Assembly (NCBI GenBank): GCA_020634515.1
Contig: JACKBL010000002.1
Span: 62,001 to 126,000, forward strand
Length of the DNA: 64,000 bases
Direction of reading: 5' to 3'
From: Ardenticatenales bacterium
GTDB taxonomy: Bacteria; Chloroflexota; Anaerolineae; Promineifilales; Promineifilaceae
This document shows positions 53,471 through 61,856 of the stretch, piece by piece (positions within the stretch are counted from its first letter, which is position 1; the number at the start of each line of letters is the position of its first letter). The position numbers were made by a program, and so were the translations under genes. The notes under the pieces are model-generated. The model had not been told where the DNA came from, searched no databases, and saw only the letters and a program-made list of their open reading frames with translations.

Positions 53471-54577
53471 ATGAACCCATTGGTTGAACTACAGGCGCAT
53501 GGGCAGAGTTTTTGGTACGACAACATTCGCCGCAAGTTGCTCGAGGATGGCACGCTGCGGACGTTGATCGCCGCCGATGGGCTGCGTGGCATGACCTCCA
53601 ACCCGTCGATTTTTGAGAAGGCGATTGGGCAGAGCGACGATTATGACGAGCAGATGGCGGAGCTGGTCTCCACGGGACTGGATACGAAAGGCATCTACGA
53701 GACGATGGCGATCACGGATATTCAGATAGCCTGCGATCTTTTTGCCGATTTGTATGCCCGTTCCCATGGGGGCGATGGCTACGTGAGTTTGGAGGTGTCT
53801 CCCTATCTGGCGCGGGATACCGAAGGGACGGTGATAGAGGCGCAGCGGTTATTCGCTGCCGTGGATCGTCCCAATTTGATGATTAAAGTGCCGGCAACAA
53901 ATGCCGGCATTCCCGCCATCCGCGAACTCATCAGCACAGGCATCAACGTCAACATCACCCTCATGTTCAGCATGGACCACTACCTTGCCGTCGCCCAGGC
54001 CTACATCGACGGCCTCAACGACCTGCGCGCCAACGGTGGCAACATCCGCCACGTCGCCTCCGTCGCCTCCTTCTTCGTCAGCCGCGTAGACTCCGCCGTT
54101 GACAAGAAGCTGGCTGCCCTAGACGATCCCGCCGCTGCCGCCCTCATGGGCAAAGTTGCCGTCGCCAATTCTCGCGTCGTCTATCAGCGCTTCAAAGAGA
54201 TATTCCATGGCTCCCCGTTTGGCGAACTACGGGCGGCAGGCGCACCCGTGCAGAGGCTGCTCTGGGCCTCCACCAGTACCAAGAACCCCAACTACCTCGA
54301 CACCCTTTACGTGGACGAACTGATCGGCCCAGAAACCGTCAACACCATGCCGCCGCAGACGATCGAGGCGTTTCGCGATCATGGCAAACCGGGCCACAGC
54401 CTGGAACGAGACGTGGAAAAGGCGCAATTGGCGCTCGACAATCTGGCCGAATTGGGCATCGACCTGGACGAACTGGCAGAGCAGTTACAGGTGGATGGCG
54501 TTGATGCCTTCGCCAGCTCCTTTGAGGCGTTGCTCAACACCATCAGCAGCAAAGCGTACGAGATGCAAGGGAGGTAG
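53471..54577 (+). CDS. tal: Transaldolase
   Basis: A 368-residue enzyme from ATG 53471, with GGAGGAG six bases upstream; the open frame extends further up without family similarity. SNPSIFEKAIGQSDDYD, the Schiff-base Lys in NLMIKVPATNAGIPA, and WASTSTKNPNYLDT / YVDELIGPETVNTMPP are classic for the long TalB/Tal subfamily. It moves a dihydroxyacetone unit between sugar phosphates in the pentose phosphate pathway. No fused glucose-6-phosphate isomerase domain follows, although such fusions occur. It is near rpiB, in divergent orientation. TGCCGGCA at 53889 and 53902 marks a codon-style switch. Confidence 0.96.
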   Translation: MNPLVELQAHGQSFWYDNIRRKLLEDGTLRTLIAADGLRGMTSNPSIFEKAIGQSDDYDEQMAELVSTGLDTKGIYETMAITDIQIACDLFADLYARSHGGDGYVSLEVSPYLARDTEGTVIEAQRLFAAVDRPNLMIKVPATNAGIPAIRELISTGINVNITLMFSMDHYLAVAQAYIDGLNDLRANGGNIRHVASVASFFVSRVDSAVDKKLAALDDPAAAALMGKVAVANSRVVYQRFKEIFHGSPFGELRAAGAPVQRLLWASTSTKNPNYLDTLYVDELIGPETVNTMPPQTIEAFRDHGKPGHSLERDVEKAQLALDNLAELGIDLDELAEQLQVDGVDAFASSFEALLNTISSKAYEMQGR

Positions 54578-54667
54578 TAAAGCTTGGTTCGTCTTGCCAC
54601 CCTGTTCTTTTTTCCTCCTTCTACTAATTGACGTTTCCGGCCTTATGCCTACAGCGAGGGGCTAGAA

Positions 54668-55666
54668 ATGAAGACTATGTTGCGACCCTTCATTGTCAGA
54701 ATCATTGTGGTGGCGACTATCTCCATATTGTTACTGACTTCTGCAACTGCCCAAAGAAAGGATTCTCATCAAGGTCTGGAAATGTTCATTAATCCGGAGA
54801 CGGCCACATCTTTTTCTGTGCTTACAGCAAATGTCGGTAACTTGAGCTTGGGCTGCCGAAAATACCTGAATAATTTGTGTTACAAAGAAGTCGAGCAAAT
54901 AATCGCCAATAACATTCAATTATTGGCTCCAGATATTGTTGCTCTGCAAGAAATCCTTGCTCCGTGGCAATGTGCTGCCCAGAAGGAAACAAATGATAAG
55001 AAAGTCTGTTTTGAGAATCAATCAGTACCTCAGGTGCGTAGATTGCTGGGTGACGCATATACCATTGTGTGCGATTCTCGAAACCAGTTTGAATGTTTGG
55101 GTGTGCGTACCGCCAGCGGTTCGATTCTCGGCTGTGAATCAGGATTAATGTGCAACTTCGCCCGCACTGCTCCTTCTTACAACGCATGTGATCAGGGCTT
55201 TACAGCATCGGCTGTTACCGTGAAGCTTCATGATGGTATTCTATTTGACGTTGTTAATGTTCATCTGCAAAGCACAAGCGCAGACTGTCGTTCCAGAACT
55301 CTCAGAGATCTTCTTGATGAAAGTATACGCTCTACCATAATTGAACAGGATCGTGTTCTCATTTTGGGGGATTTCAATTTTGATCCCTGGCGAGATAGTG
55401 ATGAAAGTGTCGACGTGTGGCAAGAATTGTTTGACCAAGGATGGAGAGATCGCTCTTTTCGCTATCATGTGGTAAACAATGAGCGCAATAAACCGTACTT
55501 CACCTCATTTTTCCTTTTAAAATGGAGAACCTTTGATTTTGTTGTTAGCAATTTTGCCACAGGGGATCTTTCAGTCTTGGGCGAGTCGCCTGGTTCTGAC
55601 CGGCTCGACGGAGGCAAAGGAATGGACCATCGGGGTGTTTATGGTATCTTAGCCTTTGAGCCGTAA
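54668..55666 (+). CDS. Secreted endonuclease/exonuclease/phosphatase-family hydrolase
   Basis: A 332-residue exported protein with a signal peptide (FIVRIIVVATISILLL ... ATAQ). The EEP fold residues are visible: Asn in LTANVGN, Glu in DIVALQEIL, His in VNVHLQS, the GDFNFDP Asp/Asn pair, and the C-terminal DHRGVYG His. Many cysteines suggest disulfides. The family includes DNases, sphingomyelinases and phosphoinositide phosphatases. Paired with a membrane protein and a GT28 enzyme, a phospholipid or glycolipid substrate is as likely as nucleic acid. The codon use is clearly AT-richer than in tal before it, suggesting transfer. Confidence 0.78.
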   Translation: MKTMLRPFIVRIIVVATISILLLTSATAQRKDSHQGLEMFINPETATSFSVLTANVGNLSLGCRKYLNNLCYKEVEQIIANNIQLLAPDIVALQEILAPWQCAAQKETNDKKVCFENQSVPQVRRLLGDAYTIVCDSRNQFECLGVRTASGSILGCESGLMCNFARTAPSYNACDQGFTASAVTVKLHDGILFDVVNVHLQSTSADCRSRTLRDLLDESIRSTIIEQDRVLILGDFNFDPWRDSDESVDVWQELFDQGWRDRSFRYHVVNNERNKPYFTSFFLLKWRTFDFVVSNFATGDLSVLGESPGSDRLDGGKGMDHRGVYGILAFEP

Positions 55667-55693
55667 ATCTATTTATTGGGAAATAGGGCGCAG

Positions 55694-56845
55694 ATGTTTA
55701 CGGATTACTTGTTCAACGCTGTTGGCGCTGCTGGTTTTTCTTGGTTAGCAATTGCACTTCTGCTTGCCATATTCAACTATGTTTACGATACAGTGATGTG
55801 TTGGATAACGGGTGGCCTGGCACGCATACGACTGCCATCACGGGACAAGATAAGAACCGGCAGCTTATGGAAAGATATACGTATTTTGTCTCGCCTGTTT
55901 TGGCATCAGTTTCGTTTAGGCGGGCGTGGCCGTTGGCAAGAATTCCGTGCAGATACACTTTCCTGGCTATGGCCGTTAACCATTCTGGCTGTTCCTACTT
56001 TTCTCTACGGCTTCACCAAATCTTCGATTATTGAGAGTGTACAGGGCCTGAGCCAATTTGGCATTGTACTCGATAATTATAGACTGCCGCTATTCAAAAT
56101 GCTGAATGATACGCTGCAGCATATCGTTTTTGCGGCAGCCGTCATCAATTCTGCCCTGACTTTCTTTCGTTACCGTAGCCGCAAGGCGCCAACGTGGTTT
56201 TCGAGATCAGCCGTCTTTCATTTAACGAGGCTGCTGATTATCGACGTTATTCTTGGTTATATGCTGATGACCATGGTCTTTACCTGGTTAGATTACGGTA
56301 CAGCGCTCTATTCAGTTTTGAGCGATAATTCGATTCACTACCAGGTATTGGATCCAGATTTGATGTATGGTTTACATGCCTCGTATCAAGTAATCGTCTT
56401 GCTATGTGCCCTGCTCACTATTATTAGCTTTCTGCCTGCCATTATGTTAATACGCGAGAAATCGCAACACTATAATTGGACGTACTATGGCTTGATGTAC
56501 GCCGGCATTTCTGCCTCCATCATACTTGGCTCCCTTCTGATTTATCAATTCCATGTTCGTCTAGGAATAATTCACGAATCAGCCTTAATGGTAGTGACAA
56601 ACAGTGCTAATCTTGACCCCGCTCAACTGACATCTGGTGTAGGAATAGCGGATCTGGTTGCGCTACGATTTTTTAGCGTGATAAGAGATTTACCGGGTGG
56701 GTTCCCAATTCCATCCTGGATTACTTTTCTGGTGAGTGCAAGAAGTATTCTTTTTAGCTATGAATTATTGCTGATGCTGTATAGTGACGGTGAAAGACCA
56801 ACGATCAGAGACATGCTTCGCAGGATTTTAGAAGTTGGTACATGA
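55694..56845 (+). CDS. Polytopic membrane protein of unknown function
   Basis: A 383-residue protein with about six to eight hydrophobic segments (for example FSWLAIALLLAIFNYVYDT, TILAVPTFLYGF, YQVIVLLCALLTIISFLPAIM). ATG 55694 is preferred over an upstream TTG. No family motif is recognised. It is tightly linked to the genes on both sides: 27 bp after the EEP gene and overlapping the glycosyltransferase by 4 bp (ATGA). This supports a shared pathway with the glycosyltransferase, perhaps as a lipid-handling partner. AT-rich like its neighbours. Confidence 0.55.
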   Translation: MFTDYLFNAVGAAGFSWLAIALLLAIFNYVYDTVMCWITGGLARIRLPSRDKIRTGSLWKDIRILSRLFWHQFRLGGRGRWQEFRADTLSWLWPLTILAVPTFLYGFTKSSIIESVQGLSQFGIVLDNYRLPLFKMLNDTLQHIVFAAAVINSALTFFRYRSRKAPTWFSRSAVFHLTRLLIIDVILGYMLMTMVFTWLDYGTALYSVLSDNSIHYQVLDPDLMYGLHASYQVIVLLCALLTIISFLPAIMLIREKSQHYNWTYYGLMYAGISASIILGSLLIYQFHVRLGIIHESALMVVTNSANLDPAQLTSGVGIADLVALRFFSVIRDLPGGFPIPSWITFLVSARSILFSYELLLMLYSDGERPTIRDMLRRILEVGT

Positions 56846-58002
56846 ATATCCAGGCAAACGATAAGATCGCGATCTTATATCTCTCCGTGGGTTCTGGACA
56901 CCAGATTGCTGCCGAAACAGTTGGGATAGCATTCGGCGAATTTTGCTCGTCCGATATGGTTTACGTTGCCGATCCTTTTCAGAGCGTAATGCCGGCAGCC
57001 CTGCTGGGCAGACTGCAAAGAATCTCGATTCGCTCTCTGTCCCGTTTTTATGAGTGGGCCTGGCATAATCAGGCAGTTGGCTCGTGGATTAACCGGCTGG
57101 CGAGCCTATGGTTTATGCAGCAAATATTGCTGCGAGAACTCTTGAAGGCAGATGCCGGCATCGTTGTTGCCACCCACGCCTTGCCTTGCGCCGTTGCCGT
57201 TCACCTTAAGCGCAGTCAAAAACAAGTAAAAAAGGTGTACGCAGTTGTCACTGATTTCGGTCTGCACAGGTCATGGCCGTGGCAATGCGTCGATCGCTAT
57301 TTTGTTGGAAGCGAAGAAATTCGTGCCGACTTGATCCGCCTCGGCGTAAACATAGAACAGATTTCTGTCACCGGTATCCCCATAAGGGCTGGATTTCAAG
57401 CGCTACCCCAGTCAAAAGTATTCAGTTCAGGCGATGTCGCGCTGAAAGTTCTGGTAATCATGAGTGGTCTCAGAGATCACAGTTATGCTGTTGCCACTGA
57501 CATACTGGTGGAGATGCTAGAAAAAGTGCGTGATTTAGAACCAGACCAAGTCAGATTAACGGTCGTTACAGGTCATAACACAAGGCTTTTTAACCAATTA
57601 AGTGCCACTGCTGGTGAAAATGTTGTGGTTTTGGGGTATGTAGACAATATGCAGGAATTGATGGGCGCACATGATGTGTTGGTGACGAAACCTGGCGGGC
57701 TTTTGATGGCAGAAGCACTGGCGATGGGCATGGCAAGCATTTTAGTTGGAGTGGGGCCAGGCCAGGAGACGGCAAACCGGAAATTCCTGACAGAACAAGG
57801 CGTTGCTTTCTCGGCGCAGACAGCCTTGGACATAATCCAACTCTTTGAGAAAATTAGAAGAGAACCAAGTATTTTGCAAGGGATGAAAAACAGGGCAAGA
57901 CGCCTGGGCTATCCGGGTGCAACCATAGCAATCGCCTCCCAAATTCATGAGGACTTATTAAACAGCCACCAGCGACTCAAAGCCGGACTCGTCCCCCATT
58001 AA
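56842..58002 (+). CDS. MGDG-synthase/MurG-like glycosyltransferase (GT28 class)
   Basis: A 386-residue GT-B enzyme. IAILYLSVGSGHQIAAETV is the N-terminal motif of MGDG-synthase-like enzymes, and VVTDFGLHRSWPW fits the central region. The C-terminal donor site is VLGYVDNMQELMGAHDVLVTKPGG (KPGGLLMAEALAMG), as in diacylglycerol glycosyltransferases. It probably adds a hexose to diacylglycerol or another lipid at the membrane. Its start overlaps the membrane-protein gene by 4 bp, and yraN follows six bases after its stop. It has two TGCCGGCA sites (56990, 57153) despite the AT-rich style. Confidence 0.8.
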   Translation: MNIQANDKIAILYLSVGSGHQIAAETVGIAFGEFCSSDMVYVADPFQSVMPAALLGRLQRISIRSLSRFYEWAWHNQAVGSWINRLASLWFMQQILLRELLKADAGIVVATHALPCAVAVHLKRSQKQVKKVYAVVTDFGLHRSWPWQCVDRYFVGSEEIRADLIRLGVNIEQISVTGIPIRAGFQALPQSKVFSSGDVALKVLVIMSGLRDHSYAVATDILVEMLEKVRDLEPDQVRLTVVTGHNTRLFNQLSATAGENVVVLGYVDNMQELMGAHDVLVTKPGGLLMAEALAMGMASILVGVGPGQETANRKFLTEQGVAFSAQTALDIIQLFEKIRREPSILQGMKNRARRLGYPGATIAIASQIHEDLLNSHQRLKAGLVPH

Positions 58003-58007
58003 ACATC

Positions 58008-58376
58008 ATGAGTAAAGAGCGACAGAACCTTGGCGCGTGGGGCGAATCGGTGGCCGCCACCTACCTGGAGGCACATGGTTACCGCATCGTGCGGCGCAAC
58101 TGGCGCTGCGCTCGCGGGGAAATCGACATTGTGGCCCAGATGGGGGAGACGTTGGTGTTCGTGGAGGTGAAGACGCGGCGCGGGCGGGCGCGGGGCACAC
58201 CGGAGGAGGCGGTGACGCCGCGCAAGGCGGCGCGGCTGCTGAGGCTGGCGCAGGCTTACTTGCTGGAGGAGGACCTGGACTTGCCCTGGCGCGTGGATGT
58301 GATGGCGGTGGAGTTGGATGGTCGGGGCAAACTGCTGCGCTGTGAGCATTTGCCGGGGGCGGTGTTGGGCTGGTAA
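58008..58376 (+). CDS. yraN: YraN/UPF0102 endonuclease-like protein
   Basis: A 122-residue protein with the UPF0102 core: LGAWGESVAATYLEAHGYRIVRRNWR, RGEIDIVAQMGETLVFVEVKTRR, and PRKAARLLRLAQAYL. E-IDIV-VEVKTR is a PD-(D/E)XK nuclease-like site. The family is near-universal in bacteria, often beside rnhB or processing genes, and its cellular role is not settled. Codon use returns to the GC-rich chromosome style. miaA begins 3 bp after its stop, so the two are co-transcribed. Confidence 0.93.
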   Translation: MSKERQNLGAWGESVAATYLEAHGYRIVRRNWRCARGEIDIVAQMGETLVFVEVKTRRGRARGTPEEAVTPRKAARLLRLAQAYLLEEDLDLPWRVDVMAVELDGRGKLLRCEHLPGAVLGW

Positions 58377-58379
58377 CGT

Positions 58380-59315
58380 ATGGCGAATTCGCAACGTTTG
58401 CCCCCGCTGCTGGTGATTGTGGGACCGACGGCTTCCGGCAAAACGGCTCTCTCCATCTCTCTCGCCCAGGCATTTGCCGGGGAAATTGTTTCCGCCGACT
58501 CTCGTCTGCTGTATCGTGGCCTGGATATTGGAACGGCCAAACCGACGCGCGCGGAATGTGCCGGCATTCCCCACCACCTCATCGACATCTGCGCGCCGGA
58601 CGAAACCCTGACGCTCGGTCAATATCAGCGGCTGGTGTATGCCACCATCAACGCCATCCACGCCCGTGGTCGGTTACCCATCCTCGTCGGCGGCACGGGG
58701 CAGTATGTGAAGGCCGTCGTCGAAGGATGGGGCATCCCTGAGGTTCCGCCACACCCGCGGCTGCGCGCGGCGCTGGCTCGCCTGGGGGGTGCGGAACTGG
58801 CCCGCTGGTTGGCGCTGCTGGACCCGGAGAAAGCGGCGGAACTGGAGCCGCGCAACGTGCGCCGTGTCATTCGCGCTCTGGAGGTGACGCTGGTGACGGG
58901 GCGGCCCATTTCGCGGTTGCAGCGTAAGTCCCCGCCGCCGTACCGCGTGGGGATGCTGGGGCTGGCTGGCGAACGGACGTGGTTATATGCGCGGATTGAT
59001 GCGCGGGTGGAGCGGATGATGGCGGCGGGTTTGTTGACGGAGGTGATGGGGTTGTGGCAGGCCGGGTATGAGGCCAGGCTCCCGGCGCTTTCTGGTCTTG
59101 GCTACCGGCAACTATACGACCATCTGGCGGGCAGGCTCACCTTGCCCGAAGCCGTGGAACGCATCAAATTTGAAACCCACCGCTTCGCCCGCCAGCAAAA
59201 TACCTGGTTCCGCCGCGACGATCCCGCCATCCACTGGCTGGACGCCACCCGCCCCGATCTGCCTGCGGCGGCCCAAACCTGGGTCTCCGCATGGCTGGCC
59301 GGAAACAATGATTAG
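58380..59315 (+). CDS. miaA: tRNA dimethylallyltransferase
   Basis: A 311-residue enzyme adding a dimethylallyl group from DMAPP to A37 of tRNAs reading U-starting codons. The P-loop GPTASGKTALS is at about residues 14-24, followed by VSADSRLLYRGLDIGTAKPT, IPHHLIDI and GGTGQYVKAVVEG, all family signatures. RQQNTWFRRDDPAIHWLD ends the enzyme. Length is standard. It follows yraN with a 3-bp gap. After it comes a 273-bp gap with a REP-like hairpin. Confidence 0.96.
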   Translation: MANSQRLPPLLVIVGPTASGKTALSISLAQAFAGEIVSADSRLLYRGLDIGTAKPTRAECAGIPHHLIDICAPDETLTLGQYQRLVYATINAIHARGRLPILVGGTGQYVKAVVEGWGIPEVPPHPRLRAALARLGGAELARWLALLDPEKAAELEPRNVRRVIRALEVTLVTGRPISRLQRKSPPPYRVGMLGLAGERTWLYARIDARVERMMAAGLLTEVMGLWQAGYEARLPALSGLGYRQLYDHLAGRLTLPEAVERIKFETHRFARQQNTWFRRDDPAIHWLDATRPDLPAAAQTWVSAWLAGNND

Positions 59316-59340
59316 CTGTTCAATTGCCGAATGTGGTGAG

Positions 59341-59426
59341 ACCGCGGTTAATCGTGGTCGGCAAAGTGGGGCGAAGTTGGTTGAGCCTGTCGAAACCAAC
59401 GGCCTTCGACAAGCTCAGGCCGCGGT
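59341..59426. repeat. REP-like hairpin containing the TTCGACAAGCTCAGG motif
   Basis: TTGAGCCTGTCGAA (59381-59394) pairs imperfectly with TTCGACAAGCTCAG (about 59405-59418), and outer ACCGCGG and CCGCGGT arms (59341 and 59420) close a larger stem. The inner motif is a repeat found in many unrelated bacterial genomes. It lies between miaA and the RHS gene and might terminate the miaA transcript. The rest of 59316-59588 has only the purine-rich GGAGGAGGAG before the next gene. Confidence 0.7.
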
Positions 59427-59588
59427 TCCCCCGAAATATTGAGAAGTTACCCCCGCAAACCTTAAAAAATAGCGAAAACGTTCTAAAACGGTTGACAACC
59501 GCCCCCAAATGGCCTAAACTTTCGGCCATTGTTGCCAAAGAAGAGCCAAATTGAGCCAAAGCCATAAGCCAGGAGGAGGAGGAGTCCC

Positions 59589-61856
59589 ATGGTCCCTACG
59601 GTCGGTCTGTCCTTGCGTGCCGGCACGCACCTTATCACCACGTTTGCCCTATTGCTGCAACTATTGCTGACACCGTTCGCCACGCCCCCCAGCGTGCCGC
59701 CGACCCCTGGCCTGCACCAGGCGACGGTCGGCAGGGACATGGCGCCTCGCCTCGCCGCGCCGCTCGCCGGTCCGCAACAGGCGGCCCCCCTGCTGCCCCT
59801 GGCGATGAGCCTCTCCCCCGTGACCACCACAGTGGACCTGAACACCCCCCTCACCCTCACCCTTCGCATCACCAACAGCAACCCCATCACCCTCTCCGCG
59901 CCGCGGCTGCAACTGCCGGTCAACCCCGCCGTGCGCTACCTCTCCGGGCCAGGGCTGACGGGGGAAGCGGTCCATGAGGCGACATTGGAAATGCCGGCAT
60001 TCCCCCCCACCAGCACCCACCTCCTCACCCTCACCCTCCACCTCATCGCCGCCCCCGACGCCGCCCCCATCACCCTCCCCTTCCAACTCCACACCGTGGA
60101 AACCACCGCCACCCTCACAACCATTACCCTGCAACCGACGCAAGCGCAACCACTGCCGGCACAAGCCCCCGCAGAAAACAACCCCACCCCCTGGGAACCC
60201 ACCTACACCCCCCCCGGCGCCGCCGCCTACACCGGGGCCGCCACCCACGCCTACAACATCCCCATCCCCCCCGGCAGCGGCGGCCTACAACCCTCCCTCA
60301 CCCTCGCCTACGGCAGCCGCGGCGTCGACAGCCTCACCGCCCCCCTCATGAGCGACGGCTTCGGCCTCGGCTGGTCGCTGGCGCAACCACAAATCAGCAA
60401 CGGCAACGCCACCCGCCTGTTCAGCTTCGACGAAGGCTTCACCCCCCATCGCTTCACCCTCAACCTGAACGGCGCGTCTTACCGCCTGCAACCCTTCGCT
60501 CTGGACCCGGACAACCGGCATGGCCGCTACATCGCCCTGGGTGACGCCAGCCTGCTCATCGAGTACGTGGCCGACATCACCGGCCCCAACAGCACGGGCG
60601 AATACTGGCGTGTACGCACCGCCGCCGGCATCACCTACCGCTTCGGCTACAGCGCCGACGCCGAACAAGCCATCGCCCCCATCAACGGCCAACTCAACGC
60701 CGGCCAGCCCAAAAACCCAGACATCACCGCCTCCGCCTGGAAACTGGACCGCATCAGCGACCTCTACGGACGACACGTCGTCTACCAGTACGCCACCGCC
60801 TGCGGCAAAGTGTACGGCAACCCGAACCAATGCCGCAGCCCCTACACCGAAGTAGACGTCGCCCTCCAGACCCTCTCCTACAACTACATCAACGAAGCGC
60901 CGACCACCGTCATCTCATTCAACTATGACGACGCCGCCGGCAACAACGTCTGCTACAACAACGACGCCGCCAAACAAGACACCTACATGACGGCCGGCTG
61001 CTTCCGCCCCCGCCGCGTCACCGTGCATCAAGACAACCACCTCGTCTCCGCCACCACCTTCACCTACGACGCCGGCTACACCCATCACGACGACAGCCAC
61101 AACGTCAGCCTGCACTACTGGTTCCTGAGCGGCATCACCCCCTACGGCGCCGACTTCAACGAGCAAACCGGCAGCGGCACCCCGCTCCCCGCGCAAACCT
61201 TCACCTACGCCCAGAACACCCACTACACCAGTTGCCAGGGCGACGACTGCGCCCGCCTGCTCACCCGCGTCGACAACGGCTACGGCGCCGTCACCACCCT
61301 CACCTACGAACGGTGGGACAACAGCGACATCAACGCCAAACACCCCGCCGGACGCTGGTTCGCCGTCGCCCGCCTGGACACCTGGGACGGGGTCGCCCAC
61401 CGGTACGGCAGCAGCGCCGCCAGCGTCGCCGCCATCTACAGCCGCGCCGATGGAAGCGGCTGCTACGACGTGGTCGATTCCGGCTGCTATCTACCCGACA
61501 CCGCCGCCAGCAGTGCCCTCGCCGGTTTCCAGACCGTTATCATGGACACGATAGAACCGGCCAACAACAACCAAATCCTGACACGGCAAGAACAGCAGTT
61601 CCGCATCGACGAATACTGGCTCAACGGCAAACCGAGCCGCAGCGCCACCTACCACCCGGACGACGCGGGGCTGAAACAGGTGACGGAAACGGAGTGGGGA
61701 CGGGACGCCGTCTACTTCCCAATCGTGCGCGTGCAGGAAGAGCGGCAATTCACCCAGGACGGCCTCACGGTGCGCCAACTGACGCGAAATGTATACGACT
61801 ATTTCCCCATCGACTTCGCCACCGCCTTTGGTGCCGTGCGTCGAATTGAAACATTT
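59589..61856 (+). CDS. RHS/SpvB-type secreted protein, 5' part (interrupted by an IS element)
   Basis: The first 756 codons of a giant exported protein starting at ATG 59589 behind repeated GGAGGAG. A signal-like segment (ITTFALLLQLLLTPFA) is followed by a Ig-like domain (~75-170), a Pro-rich stretch, and an SpvB-like N-terminal domain (AYNIPIPPGSGGLQPSLTLAYGSRG; DGFGLGWSLAQPQI). Then come Tc-toxin-B/RHS-like beta segments (YQYATACG, ITPYGADF, VDNGYGAVTTLTYE). The frame enters the IS at 61857 and would stop at 61946. Exact removal of the IS and one target copy joins RRIETF to DPDDAN in frame, so the gene was intact recently. Codons end almost always in C. Confidence 0.82.

Noticed and set aside
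53471..54577. Transaldolase fused to glucose-6-phosphate isomerase
   Set aside because: The frame ends at residue 368, directly after the transaldolase domain; the next gene is an unrelated secreted EEP protein.
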